A stretch of 64,000 nucleotides of DNA from Streptosporangium lutulentum (GCF_030811455.1 NZ_JAUSQU010000001.1:7998001-8062000), one strand, 5' to 3'. Shown: positions 23,405 to 32,386, counted from the first letter of the stretch. Notes: generated by a model from the sequence alone, not told the origin. Numbers and translations: made by a program.

Positions 23405-24586
23405 GTGGGAGTCTTCGATGACCTTGTGGGGCAGGAGCGGGCTGTCGTAACGCTTCGCCGGGCGGCGGAGGCCGGGGCCGACCTGCTGGCCGGCGGACGC
23501 GGGGCGGGGATGACCCACGCGTGGCTGTTCACCGGGCCGCCCGGATCGGGTCGTGAGGAGGCCGCGCGGGCGTTCGCCGCCGCCCTGTTCTGTCCCGACC
23601 AGGGGTGTGGTCACTGCGACCTGTGTCACCAGGTGACGATCGGCTCGCATCCGGACCTGGAGATCGTCCGTCCGCAGGGGCTCTCGTACGGGATCAAGGA
23701 CACCCGCCAGCTCATCCTCCGCGCCGCCGGGGCGCCGACGCTCGGCCGCTGGCGCGTCGTGCTGTTCGAAGACGCCGACCGAGCCACCGAGGGCGCCTCC
23801 AACGCGTTGCTCAAGGCGATCGAGGAGCCGCCGCCGAGGACGGTCTGGCTGCTCTGCGCGCCCTCCCCGGACGACATGATGATCACCATCAGATCCCGCT
23901 GCCGGTTGGTCACGCTCGTCACCCCCCCGTCCGCCGCGGTCGCCCATGTGCTGGCCACGCGGGAGAACGTGCCGCCGGCGATGGCGGAGTTCGCCGCCCG
24001 GGCCGCCCAGGGGCACATCGACCGGGCACGCAGGCTGGCCCTGGACGAGGAGGCGCGCAAGCGCCGTGACTCGGTGCTCGCCATCCCCAGGTCGCTCACC
24101 GGGGTGGGGGCGTGCGTCATGGCCGCCGAGCGGCTGGTGAAGACCGCCGAGGAGGAGGCCGCCGCGGTCACAGCGGTGCTGAACGAGTCGGAGATCGCCG
24201 AGCTTCGCCAGATCTACGGGGAGGGGTCCTCGGGCAAGGGGCTCAACAAGGGGCTGATCCGGGGTGGAGCCGGGGCGCTCAAGGATCTTGAGGATCGGCA
24301 GAAGTCCCGGGCCACCCGGACCAAGCGTGATGTCATCGACTCGGCCCTGCTCGACCTGGTGGCGTTCTACCGCGATGTGCTGGCCGTGCAGTTCGGCGCG
24401 CACCTGGAGCTGGCGAACGAGGACCATCGGGCCGACCTGGACGCTCTGGCTCGCTCCTCCACCCCGGAGGAGTCCCTGCGCAGGATCGACGCGATCATGC
24501 GTTGCCGCAGGCGGCTGGCCGCCAACGTCAACCCGCAGATGGCGGTGGAGGCGATGACCATCTCGCTGCGGCAACCTTGGCTCTGA
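23405..24586 (+). CDS. holB: DNA polymerase III subunit delta'
   Basis: This 393-residue clamp-loader subunit starts at GTG 23405 (MGVFDDLVGQERAVVTLRRA). It has a P-loop-like segment FTGPPGSGREEAARAFAAAL, in which the catalytic Lys of GxxGxGKT is replaced by Arg-Glu as expected for the non-hydrolysing delta' subunit, a zinc module (CGHCDLCHQV), and an SRC motif IRSRCRLVTL. It helps to open and load the beta clamp at replication forks. It follows tmk by 21 bases, a conserved pair. The C-terminal region (YRDVLAVQFGAHLELANEDH) is the collar domain. Confidence 0.93.
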   Translation: MGVFDDLVGQERAVVTLRRAAEAGADLLAGGRGAGMTHAWLFTGPPGSGREEAARAFAAALFCPDQGCGHCDLCHQVTIGSHPDLEIVRPQGLSYGIKDTRQLILRAAGAPTLGRWRVVLFEDADRATEGASNALLKAIEEPPPRTVWLLCAPSPDDMMITIRSRCRLVTLVTPPSAAVAHVLATRENVPPAMAEFAARAAQGHIDRARRLALDEEARKRRDSVLAIPRSLTGVGACVMAAERLVKTAEEEAAAVTAVLNESEIAELRQIYGEGSSGKGLNKGLIRGGAGALKDLEDRQKSRATRTKRDVIDSALLDLVAFYRDVLAVQFGAHLELANEDHRADLDALARSSTPEESLRRIDAIMRCRRRLAANVNPQMAVEAMTISLRQPWL

Positions 24587-25237
24587 CCGGGCTCCGGCGA
24601 TCCTGACCGGCCCGCCGGTGCGCGTCTGGTTCCGGCCCGGCGGTGAAGGCCCGGCTCTGGCCGAGCCGTGAATGCCGCTCTGAACGAGCCGTGAATGCCG
24701 TTGCTCCGGCCGATCCATGAGCATCCGGGCTGTGAAGCGCCTCGCTCCGGCGGAGCCGTGAACCGCCCCCGTGCCGATGGGGTGGGATCCGAAACGCCGG
24801 GCCGGACGTCGAACCATTCGGTTGAAATTTGAAGTACTGAGTCGGCTTTAAAGCACGTCCGGAGTCGTGCGCGGAAGTGATCCCGAGACGGTTGCCGACT
24901 TTCCGGTCTCGGGTTCGGACAATGGCGTCCGGCGTGGCCGTACCCCTCCCTGAGCTCCGGAGGTGACGCGGTGTCCTCTCCCGGTCACTTTCGTGTCGCG
25001 CTCCCGGGGTGATCGAGATCCTCTCACGTGCGGTGAGCGGCGAATCGATGCCGCAGAGAGGGTCGAACAGCTCTTATCAACTGATTTCAAGTTAGATGGA
25101 ACGATTTCTGGCTAATTTCCCTCAAAGTGTCGGTGTGGATCGTTAGAATTCCCAGCGAAAATCGATTCATTCGTTATAAATCAACTTGACAGTGTCCTGC
25201 TCCGCGGGGATGAGCAGGGAAGACCGGGGGACTTCTG
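24587..25237. other. 650-base gene-free region with direct repeats and an AT-rich promoter zone
   Basis: The left part carries short GAGCCGTGAA repeats (listed separately). From about 25070 the DNA becomes distinctly AT-rich, ending with TTGACA at 25186-25191, a likely -35 box for the gene at 25238; a good -10 box was not found. A TATAAA occurs at 25174-25179. The open frame on the minus strand at 24848-25090 lacks a ribosome site and is not supported. Confidence 0.5.
24663..24762 (+). repeat. GAGCCGTGAATGCCG direct repeats
   Basis: The 15-mer GAGCCGTGAATGCCG occurs exactly at 24663-24677 and 24686-24700 (23-base period), and its first ten bases again at 24753-24762. They lie behind holB in DNA that does not read as protein. 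They may be leftover coding repeats or binding sites. Confidence 0.6.
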
Positions 25238-25990
25238 GTGAACATTGGAGCGCGGCACGGGGGAGCGCCTCCTGAGAGCAGGCGGGCCGTCACCAGCCGA
25301 GTGGACGACGACGACACGCTGAGGATCGAGTGGCCGGAGCCGGAGGGTGGAGAGATCACCCTGCGGCACGTGGAGACCGGGGAGGAGCGCGAGGCGGCCG
25401 ATCTCGGCGCGCTGTCCGCCGGGGTCTGGACGGCGTCGTACCGGGGAGCACCCGTCGCCACCGATGATCCGGGCTTCTCGTTGGATGGGTTGCAGGTCTA
25501 CGCGCAGACCCGTCGCAGCCGGGAGATCCGCGCGTTTCGGACACCTGCTGGAACCCTTGCCCTGACCGTCCGCGAGGTCGAGCCGTACATCGAGGTGACC
25601 GGGGTGGTCTCGGACGGCGGCGTGATCGAGTTCGAGGGCATGATCGCGTACGGCGAGCCGATCCACGGACCGGCCAGGCTCGTGGCCGTGGCGAGGAAGG
25701 GGCCGGCGCCGGTGAGCGGCCCGGCGAGTTTTCTCGGACGCCGGTTCGCCGGGAGCGTCCAGATCGCGCCGATGGCCGAGGGACAGGTGAAGCGGCGAGT
25801 CTTCTGGGACCTGTACGCGGAGGTCGCCGACGCACGGATGCCGCTGGCCACCCGGCTTGACGACGTCACCGACAAGAAGTCCAGGGTTCGCTTTCCCGCC
25901 CAGCGTCTGGAGCGGATAAGGGTGCGGCCCTACTACACCGATACCGACAGCCTCGCCGTCGCGCTCAGCATCGAGGAGGAGAGCTCGTGA
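25238..25990 (+). CDS. Hypothetical protein coupled to a glycosyltransferase
   Basis: This 250-residue protein starts at GTG 25238 behind GGGGGA. It is rich in beta-strand patterns (LRIEWPEPEGGEITLRHVET; VREVEPYIEVTGVVSDGGVI; FEGMIAYGEPIHGPARLVAV) and has no signal peptide or membrane helix, so it is probably a cytoplasmic beta-rich domain. It overlaps the glycosyltransferase start by four bases (GTGA). Similar domains accompany glycosyltransferases in actinomycete wall-polymer loci, which is the basis for a guess that it assists surface glycan synthesis. No family name can be assigned from sequence. Confidence 0.7.
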   Translation: MNIGARHGGAPPESRRAVTSRVDDDDTLRIEWPEPEGGEITLRHVETGEEREAADLGALSAGVWTASYRGAPVATDDPGFSLDGLQVYAQTRRSREIRAFRTPAGTLALTVREVEPYIEVTGVVSDGGVIEFEGMIAYGEPIHGPARLVAVARKGPAPVSGPASFLGRRFAGSVQIAPMAEGQVKRRVFWDLYAEVADARMPLATRLDDVTDKKSRVRFPAQRLERIRVRPYYTDTDSLAVALSIEEESS

Positions 25991-27141
25991 AGATTTCCTT
26001 CCTGATCCTCAACGCCTACGGCATGGGCGGCACGATCCGGGCCACCTTCGACCTCGCCACCAAGATGTCCGAGCGGCACGACGTCGAGGTCATCAGTGTC
26101 TTCCAGCACACCGACCAGCCCTTCCTGCAGCTCGGCTCCAAGGTCCGGCTGCGCTCGCTGGTGGACCTGCGGGAGGACGCCCGGGTCCGCTGGCCGTACA
26201 CGAAGAGGGCGGCGCGGCTGAGCCCGCAGGAGAGCGTGCTGATCCATCCGGAGGAACGTGCCTACTCCTCCTTCAGCGCCTGGAGCGACGACGTTCTCAA
26301 ACGCGAGCTGAGACGGCTCCGTACGGACGTGCTGGTCACCACCCGGGCCGGGCTGAACATCATGGCCGCGAGGTTCGCGCGCAAGCGGGTCGTCACGATC
26401 GCCCAGGAGCATCTGCACTTCGAGGCCCACCTGCCCGGGATCTTCGAGGAGATCCGGGAGTGGTACCCGAAGCTGGACGCGGTCGTCACCCTCACCGAGG
26501 CCGACGCGCAGGACTACCGGGCCATGCTCGGCCGGGCCCCGACGCGCGTGTTCGCCATCGGCAACGGGCTGGCCGGCAGACCGCGTCCCCGCTCCAGGCA
26601 GGAGAACCGGATCGTGCTCGCCGCGGGACGGCTGGTGCCGGTCAAGGGGTACGACCGGCTGCTGAAGGCGTTCGCCCAGGTGGTCAAGGAACGCCCGGAC
26701 TGGAAACTGCGGATCTACGGCGAGGGCCGGGTCAGCGACAAGCTGGTCAAACTGGCCGTCAGGCTGCGGCTGCACAACAACGTCACGTTCATGGGCCCGA
26801 CCAGCGACATCGAGGGTGAGCTCGCCAAGGCCTCGATCCACGCGGTCAGCTCCCGGTTCGAGGGCTTCGGCATGACCATCATCGAGGCGTTCGCGTGCGG
26901 GGTGCCGGTGGTCAGCTTCGACTGCCCCCGGGGTCCCCGCGAGATCATCACTCCGGGCTTCGACGGGCTGCTGATCCCCCCGGACGACGTGGACGCCCTG
27001 GCCGGCGGGCTGCTCCAGATGATCGACGATGAGGAGGGGCGCCACCTGATGGCAGAGAACGCCCTCCGGACGGCCATGGGCTACGACATCTCCACGATCG
27101 CGGACCGCTGGGAGAAGTCCTTCGCCGAACTCGTACGCTGA
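25987..27141 (+). CDS. GT4-family glycosyltransferase
   Basis: This 384-residue retaining glycosyltransferase has the GT-B fold. The N-terminal acceptor domain begins MKISFLILNAYGMGGTIRAT. The C-terminal donor domain has VLAAGRLVPVKGYDRLLKAF, FMGPTSDIEGELAKASI and the EX7E-type nucleotide-sugar site SRFEGFGMTIIEAFACGVPV. It transfers a sugar from a nucleotide donor to a glycan or lipid acceptor; the acceptor is unknown, probably a wall polymer. GTG 25987 overlaps the preceding gene by four bases. The pair sits between holB and ricT, genes that lie closer together in many actinomycetes, so it may be an insertion. Confidence 0.9.
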   Translation: MKISFLILNAYGMGGTIRATFDLATKMSERHDVEVISVFQHTDQPFLQLGSKVRLRSLVDLREDARVRWPYTKRAARLSPQESVLIHPEERAYSSFSAWSDDVLKRELRRLRTDVLVTTRAGLNIMAARFARKRVVTIAQEHLHFEAHLPGIFEEIREWYPKLDAVVTLTEADAQDYRAMLGRAPTRVFAIGNGLAGRPRPRSRQENRIVLAAGRLVPVKGYDRLLKAFAQVVKERPDWKLRIYGEGRVSDKLVKLAVRLRLHNNVTFMGPTSDIEGELAKASIHAVSSRFEGFGMTIIEAFACGVPVVSFDCPRGPREIITPGFDGLLIPPDDVDALAGGLLQMIDDEEGRHLMAENALRTAMGYDISTIADRWEKSFAELVR

Positions 27142-27232
27142 AGCGGCCGTGCCGCGGGCACGGAGTCGTGGCTGAGCGGAACGTACGGGGGCATGCGGTG
27201 GGACCGAATCGTGTCCGGGCGGAACTCGTGCG

Positions 27233-27802
27233 TTGAGCGAAGCAGCAAACGGCGCAGCCCGGCGTCTCTGTGACGTGGAAGTCGAACTGCTCTCCTACGG
27301 AGAGCCCCTGACCAGGGACCGCGTCGACGTCGCGACGCTGTTCGCCGAACATCACCTCGGCCTGGTACGGCTGGCGCTGCTCATGGTGGGCGACCAGGCC
27401 ACGGCCGAGGACGTCGTCCAGAAGGCGTTCGCCCGCTCCCACGCGGGCCGGCGCCGCCTGCGGGATCCCGATCGCATGCTGACCTACATCCGCTCGGCGG
27501 TGCTCAACGGCTCCCGTTCCGTTCTGCGCCGCCGGGCGGTGGCGTTCCGGCGGCCCGTGCAGCATGAGCCGTCCGTCTGGTCGGCCGAGCACGCGGCACT
27601 GCTCGGCGAGGAGCGCCGCGAGGTGCTCATCGCCCTGCGCGCGCTGCCGAGGCGGCAGCGGGAGGCGCTGACGCTGCGCTACTACCTCGACCTGTCCGAC
27701 CTGGAGATCGCCGAAACCATGGGGGTCGGCGCAAGCACGGCCCGGTCCACCATCGCGCGCGGGCTGGCCGCCCTCGCCCGAGTGCTTGGGGAGGAATCAT
27801 GA
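27233..27802 (+). CDS. SigE-family ECF sigma factor (first of two)
   Basis: This protein of up to 189 residues has region 2 (VATLFAEHHLGLVRLALLMV; ATAEDVVQKAFARSHAGRRR) and region 4 (IALRALPRRQREALTLRYYL; LEIAETMGVGASTARSTIAR). It is of the actinobacterial SigE-family/SigM-like type. The start is doubtful: TTG 27233 or GTG 27275 are in frame and neither has a clear ribosome site. Its last four bases overlap the start of the FtsX-ectodomain protein at 27799, so the two are co-translated. It is about 50% similar by eye to the second sigma factor at 28404, with which it shares the NGSRS and PRRQREAL stretches. Confidence 0.88.
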   Translation: MSEAANGAARRLCDVEVELLSYGEPLTRDRVDVATLFAEHHLGLVRLALLMVGDQATAEDVVQKAFARSHAGRRRLRDPDRMLTYIRSAVLNGSRSVLRRRAVAFRRPVQHEPSVWSAEHAALLGEERREVLIALRALPRRQREALTLRYYLDLSDLEIAETMGVGASTARSTIARGLAALARVLGEES

Positions 27803-28368
27803 CCGCCACCGAGAACCGCCTTCGTGACGCCCTGTCCGCCGCCGCCGGAACCGCCTCGGCCGTCCGTCCGCTGACCCTTCCCGTCCGCCGCCGGGTGCGG
27901 GCCCCGGTGCTGCTGGCCGCCGCCGCCGTCACGATGGCCGCGGTCGGGGCCGGGTTCGTGTGGGCGGGGCAGCTGGATCCCCGGACGACCACCGCCGTCC
28001 AGGCGGCACCGACGCCTCAGCCCGAGCCGGAGATCTCGATCTTCCTGTGCAAGAAGAACGACCCGTTCCCGCAGTGCAAGGGGGCGAAGGTCGACAAGGC
28101 GAAGATCGCCGAGGCGCTGTGGAGCCGGCCGGACGTGGAGTGGCTCAGTTTCGAGGGCGCGGCGGAGGCCTACACGAACTTCAGAGAGCAGAACAAGGAC
28201 AACAGCGACCTTCTCACCACGATCAAGGTCAAGGACATGCCTGAGTCGTTCCGGATCCTGCCGGAGGAGGGTGCCGACTGGAATGCGATCCTCGCGGACG
28301 CCAAGACGTTACCCGGCGTCTCCAACGTCATCGATCAGAGATGCCCGGGCCCCGACGTGGAGTGCTGA
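27799..28368 (+). CDS. Membrane-anchored FtsX-ectodomain protein (first of two)
   Basis: This 189-residue protein has a cytoplasmic N-terminus (ENRLRDALSAAAGTASAVRP), one membrane helix (VLLAAAAVTMAAVGAGFVWA) and an extracellular domain. The domain reads ISIFLCKKNDPFPQCKGAKV, FREQNKDNSDLLTTIKVKDM and PESFRILPEEGADW, ending GVSNVIDQRCPGPDVEC. This is the extracellular domain of the cell-division permease FtsX standing alone, without its four-helix permease part. FtsX ectodomains bind peptidoglycan hydrolase partners such as RipC. Fused to a sigma-factor operon, it probably serves as an anti-sigma-like envelope sensor; that is inference. Confidence 0.8.
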   Translation: MTATENRLRDALSAAAGTASAVRPLTLPVRRRVRAPVLLAAAAVTMAAVGAGFVWAGQLDPRTTTAVQAAPTPQPEPEISIFLCKKNDPFPQCKGAKVDKAKIAEALWSRPDVEWLSFEGAAEAYTNFREQNKDNSDLLTTIKVKDMPESFRILPEEGADWNAILADAKTLPGVSNVIDQRCPGPDVEC

Positions 28369-28403
28369 AGCAGCGGATGGGCAGGGGCGCGCGTTCTTAA
28401 GGC

Positions 28404-28946
28404 ATGGACGGTGAAATCTTGCGGCTGGCGGAGCGGGCACCCCGGGTGTCCGCTCCGCCGGCAGTTTCCCCCGACGCCGGGCTGGTCGCGTTCTACCGCG
28501 ACCACCGGCTCAACCTTGTCCGGCTCGCCGTGCTGCTCGTCGGTGACAGGGAGACGGCCGAAGACGTCGTGCAGGACGTGTTCGCCCGGCTGCACGGGAA
28601 GTGGCGGCCGGGGGTCACGACCCTCGCCTATGTCAGGACCTGTGTGCTCAACGGCTCCCGGTCGATACTGCGCCGCCGGGCGGTGGCGCTGCGCCGGGTC
28701 GAGCGGGTCACGGAGTCGGTCGACTCGGCGGAGACCGCCGCACTGATCGGCGAGTCACGGCGAGAGGTGCTGCTCGCGCTGGGCCGGCTGCCGCGACGCC
28801 AGCGGGAGGCCCTGGTGCTGCGCTACTACCTCGATCTGTCCGACGCGGAGACCTCCGAGATCATGCGTGTGGGAGAGAGCACCGTCAGGTCCACGACAGC
28901 CCGAGCCCTGGCCAGGCTCCACCGCGAGCTGGGAGACACCGTATGA
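28404..28946 (+). CDS. SigE-family ECF sigma factor (second of two)
   Basis: This 180-residue protein begins MDGEILRLAERAPRVSAPPA, with region 2 GLVAFYRDHRLNLVRLAVLL and TAEDVVQDVFARLHGKWRPG. Region 4 is LLALGRLPRRQREALVLRYY then SEIMRVGESTVRSTTARALA. It is paralogous to the sigma factor 1.2 kb upstream and has the same downstream partner type, so the module was duplicated. The ATG at 28404 is the first in frame. Its stop overlaps the next ATG by four bases. The HTH of the two copies differs at several positions, so they may recognise different promoters. Confidence 0.9.
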   Translation: MDGEILRLAERAPRVSAPPAVSPDAGLVAFYRDHRLNLVRLAVLLVGDRETAEDVVQDVFARLHGKWRPGVTTLAYVRTCVLNGSRSILRRRAVALRRVERVTESVDSAETAALIGESRREVLLALGRLPRRQREALVLRYYLDLSDAETSEIMRVGESTVRSTTARALARLHRELGDTV

Positions 28947-29626
28947 GCATCATCGAGGACCGGCTCCGAGAGGCCATGGCGGCCCGTGCGGAAGCCGTAC
29001 CCGACGACGACCGGCCCCTGCCCGCGCCACGGGTTCGCCGTGCCGGGTGGACGACCCCGGTCGCGATCGCCGCGGCGGTCCTTCTCGTCGCGGGGACGAT
29101 CCTCGGGACCGTACGGCTCGGCGAACCCTCCCCGGGCTCGCCGGAGACCATCGTCGCCATGTCCATGGGCGGCACCGAGCCGTCCGACACCCCCGAGGTC
29201 AGGGTCTTCCCGTGCAAGGGAGCCGAGCCATGGCAGAACTGCGAGGGCGCGGCTACCGAGGCCGAGAAGGAGGAGATCCGGCGGATGCTCGAAGCCCGGC
29301 CCGAGGTGGAGGACGTTGTCTTCCGGGACCAGCGGACGAACTGGGAGTCCTTCCGGCGTGAGAACAAGGACAACGCCACGCTCCTCCAGGTGATAACCGT
29401 CGAGGTTATGCCGGAGTCCTTCACCGCCCGGATCAGGCCGGACGCCGACTCCCTGGCCGTGGCACGGGCCGCGGGTGAGCTACCGGGGGTGGCCAACGCG
29501 ATCGACAAGGACTGCCTCTTCGGACGCCTCTCCCTCCTGTCGAGGATCGAGAGCAAACTCCCGTGGGCAGAGCCGGAGAGGCAGTGCTCATACCCGGAGC
29601 ATCCGATGCCGCCGGATTCCGACTGA
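28943..29626 (+). CDS. Membrane-anchored FtsX-ectodomain protein (second of two)
   Basis: This 227-residue protein starts MSIIEDRLREAMAARAEAVP, has one membrane helix (VAIAAAVLLVAGTILGTVRL) and an FtsX-type ectodomain (VRVFPCKGAEPWQNCEGAAT; FRDQRTNWESFRRENKDNAT; MPESFTARIRPDADSLAVAR; GVANAIDKDC). Both copies keep the 'PxxxVFxC ... C' pair and the KDN and PESF motifs. This copy has a 35-residue extra tail with one further Cys. It overlaps the sigma-factor stop (ATGA). The short cytoplasmic N-terminus could contact the sigma factor. No zinc-binding anti-sigma motif is present. Confidence 0.8.
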   Translation: MSIIEDRLREAMAARAEAVPDDDRPLPAPRVRRAGWTTPVAIAAAVLLVAGTILGTVRLGEPSPGSPETIVAMSMGGTEPSDTPEVRVFPCKGAEPWQNCEGAATEAEKEEIRRMLEARPEVEDVVFRDQRTNWESFRRENKDNATLLQVITVEVMPESFTARIRPDADSLAVARAAGELPGVANAIDKDCLFGRLSLLSRIESKLPWAEPERQCSYPEHPMPPDSD

Positions 29627-29769
29627 GGCGATGAACAGGGGGGTACGGCTCGCCGCCTCGATCGCGGGCACCTCGGCATACGGCTCGTGCCCGAGATTGT
29701 GGATCACCGCGCATCCGTGGGTAGGAAGCGTAGGGTGACCCGCAAGCCGTCCCCCAGCCTTGGAGCCAC

Positions 29770-30627
29770 ATGAGCATGATCATGGCGGTGAGCTTCACCC
29801 GCTACGGCAGGCTGTACTACCTGGATCCCGGCGAACACAGTCCCAAGGTCGGCGACAAGGTGCTGGTGCCCACCGAGGCCGGGCCTGAGGTGGCCGAGTG
29901 CGTGTGGGCGCCGCAGTGGACGAGCGAGGAGGTCGGCGGGCTGCCCGTGTGCGCCGGCATCGCGGGCGAGGAGCACCTGGCACGCGACGAGAGCAACAAG
30001 CGGATGCGCGCGGAGGCCCGTAGCGTTTCCAAACGCCTGATCAAACGCCACACGTTGCCGATGAAGGTCGTCGGCGTCGACTACATGGACGCCGACAACG
30101 TCTACACGGTCTACTTCTCCGCTCCTCACCGCGTCGACTTCCGCGCCCTCGTCCGCGACCTGGCCCGCAATCTGCGCGCCCGGGTGGAGCTGCGCCAGAT
30201 CGGCCCCCGCGACGAGGCCCGCCTCCAGGGGGGCATCGGCCCATGCGGCCGTGACCTGTGCTGCGCCACCTTCCTCAAGGACTTCGAGCCCGTCTCGGTG
30301 CGCATGGCCAAGGACCAGGATCTGCCGGTCAACCCGCTGCGCATCGCGGGGGCGTGCGGGCGGCTGATGTGCTGCCTGAAGTACGAGCACCCGCTCTACC
30401 TGGACGCGCACAGCAGGATGCCTCGTGTCGGGCTGAAGGTGGACACCCCCGAGGGCTCGGGAACCGTGGTGGGGCGCAACATCCCCTCCGACTCTGTCGT
30501 GGTCCGGCTGGACGACGGCGGGCGTCGCTGCGCGTGTCCCTCCGCCTCGGTCTGCTCCCCTCGCAAGCAGCACGACACGATGTACGGCGACGCGGTGGCG
30601 GCCGCCGAGGGCGGTCCCGCGGGATAG
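29770..30627 (+). CDS. ricT: PSP1 domain protein (RicT-like)
   Basis: This 285-residue PSP1-domain protein has the two Cys clusters of the RicT family, GIGPCGRDLCCATFLKDFEP and AGACGRLMCCLKYEHPLYLD. In Bacillus they hold iron-sulfur clusters in the RicAFT (Y) complex, which affects RNA maturation and development. The N-terminal half (KVGDKVLVPTEAGPEVAECV) is the PSP1 beta domain, and the C-terminal part (KVDTPEGSGTVVGRNIPSDS) is KOW-like. Actinobacteria usually have this gene behind holB; here five or six genes separate them. Start ATG 29770; two further Met codons within six residues are alternatives. Confidence 0.9.
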   Translation: MSMIMAVSFTRYGRLYYLDPGEHSPKVGDKVLVPTEAGPEVAECVWAPQWTSEEVGGLPVCAGIAGEEHLARDESNKRMRAEARSVSKRLIKRHTLPMKVVGVDYMDADNVYTVYFSAPHRVDFRALVRDLARNLRARVELRQIGPRDEARLQGGIGPCGRDLCCATFLKDFEPVSVRMAKDQDLPVNPLRIAGACGRLMCCLKYEHPLYLDAHSRMPRVGLKVDTPEGSGTVVGRNIPSDSVVVRLDDGGRRCACPSASVCSPRKQHDTMYGDAVAAAEGGPAG

Positions 30628-30864
30628 CCGCCCGTCGGTCACCGGTGGCCGCGGGCGGGCATCTGTTCGGCTCACGTGCGCGATGGCGGATACCCGCTTA
30701 CGGTCCCGGTGGCCCATGGAGCTCCGCTTCCGTGGCGATCTCGGCTGAATTGGGTGAGGGCGGCGGGCGTAGGATGTTATCGATATGCGATTGGTCAATC
30801 ACTCTGCGCGCCCCGGCTTTCACGCCGGATGGGTGTGCGACCTGACTTACGGAGCGGACAAGGC

Positions 30865-32319
30865 GTGAGATTCCGTACGGCTGCCCTATGCGCGGCGGTG
30901 GTCCTGCTCGCGAGTGCCTGCACCGGAACCACCGAGAAGAAGTCGGCGCTCGACTGGTCGGACTGCGGTGACGGTTTCGAGTGCGCGAAGCTCGCGGTCC
31001 CTCTCGATCACCAGAAGCCCACCGGTGAGAAGATCGAGATCAGTGTGATCCGGCTCCCGGCCTCGGGCGAGAAGATCGGTTCCATCCTCGTCAATCCCGG
31101 CGGGCCGGGCGCCTCCGGAATCCAGTACGCCCGCGGCGCGGACTCGGCGCTGAGCAAGGCCGTACGGGAACGTTTCGACGTGGTGGGGTTCGATCCGCGC
31201 GGGGTCGGTGATTCCACGCCCGTCCGGTGCCTGTCATCGGGTGACCTCGACACCTACGTCGGCCTCGACAGCACGCCCGACTCGCCCGACGAGGTCACGG
31301 TGCTGGAGGAGAGCTCGCGGCGATTCGCCTCCGGGTGCCAGGCTCGTTCGGGCGATCTTCTCGCGCACGTCGGCACGGCCGACGCGGCCCGGGACATGGA
31401 CCTGCTACGCGCCGCCGTCGGGGACTCCCGCCTCACCTATCTCGGCAAGTCGTACGGCACGCAGCTGGGCGCCGTCTACGCCGACCTCTTCCCCGACCAC
31501 GTCCGCGCGCTCGTCCTGGACGGCGCGGTGGATCCCTCGCTCCCCCCGCTGGAGCTGAACGCCGCCCAGGCTCGCGGTTTCGAGGTCGCACTCGACGCGT
31601 TCCTCGAAGACTGTTTCACGGCCCAGGACTGCCCCTTCGAGGGCCCGGTCGCCTTGGCCCGTGCGGAGATCACCAGCCTGCTTCGCCGTGCGGACACGAC
31701 CCCCCTGTCCAACGCGATGGGGGACGGCCGCCCGGTCGGCGAGGGCTGGACGGCTCTCGGCCTGCTCACCCCGCTCTACGACCGGCAGGCCTGGCCGATC
31801 CTCCGCCAGGCACTCGGTCAGGCCCTGAAGGGGGACGGGACCACGCTCCTGCGCATGGCCGACCTGCTGGTCGACCGCCGGGAGGACGGCGGATACACCA
31901 ATCAGACCGAGGCCAACATGGCCATCAACTGCATCGACGCCAACTATCCCCGTGATCCGGAGGACTTCGCCGCGGCGGCTCAAAAGTCGGTCAAGGAGGC
32001 TCCGATGTTCGGCTCGTACGTCATGTGGGGCTCGCTGCCCTGCGCCTACTGGCCGGTCAAGGGAGAGTCGAAGGAGAAGATCGACGCGCCGGGGGCACCG
32101 CCCATCATGGTCGTCGGCACCGAACGCGATCCGGCGACGCCGTACGAATGGTCCGAGGCGCTCGCCTCCCAGCTCTCCTCGGGCGTTCTGGTGGGGTTCG
32201 ACGGCGACGGCCATACCGCCTACCTGACCGGCTCCGCGTGTGTGGATCGCCTGGTGGACGACTATCTGATCGATCTGGCGGTTCCCAAGGACGGAACCAG
32301 CTGCCCCAAGATCGGCTGA
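30865..32319 (+). CDS. Secreted lipoprotein alpha/beta hydrolase (tripeptidyl aminopeptidase type)
   Basis: This 484-residue protein has a lipoprotein signal (CAAVVLLASACTGTTEKK, lipidated Cys19). The alpha/beta hydrolase core has an oxyanion region NPGGPGASGIQ, nucleophile Ser in YLGKSYGTQLGAVYADLFPD, and the C-terminal TAP domain with the acid/base residues near RDPATPYEW and GDGHTAYL. The TAP family removes N-terminal tripeptides or hydrolyses small amides outside the cell. The start at GTG 30865 is chosen for GGAG ten bases upstream and because it gives a proper signal peptide; the frame is open further upstream. Followed by tRNA-Thr. Confidence 0.9.
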   Translation: MRFRTAALCAAVVLLASACTGTTEKKSALDWSDCGDGFECAKLAVPLDHQKPTGEKIEISVIRLPASGEKIGSILVNPGGPGASGIQYARGADSALSKAVRERFDVVGFDPRGVGDSTPVRCLSSGDLDTYVGLDSTPDSPDEVTVLEESSRRFASGCQARSGDLLAHVGTADAARDMDLLRAAVGDSRLTYLGKSYGTQLGAVYADLFPDHVRALVLDGAVDPSLPPLELNAAQARGFEVALDAFLEDCFTAQDCPFEGPVALARAEITSLLRRADTTPLSNAMGDGRPVGEGWTALGLLTPLYDRQAWPILRQALGQALKGDGTTLLRMADLLVDRREDGGYTNQTEANMAINCIDANYPRDPEDFAAAAQKSVKEAPMFGSYVMWGSLPCAYWPVKGESKEKIDAPGAPPIMVVGTERDPATPYEWSEALASQLSSGVLVGFDGDGHTAYLTGSACVDRLVDDYLIDLAVPKDGTSCPKIG

Positions 32320-32386
32320 TTACGAGGCGCGGAGAACGCCCTGGAACCTGTAGACTGCCGTAGGCCATGCGAAACCTGCGTGGCAC

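Noticed and set aside
21170-24817. Very long open frame (over 1200 codons) on the minus strand
   Set aside because: It is antisense to the MFS-tmk fusion and holB, which have full family motifs; the product is His/Arg/Gly/Asp-rich as expected for the mirror of GC-rich codons.
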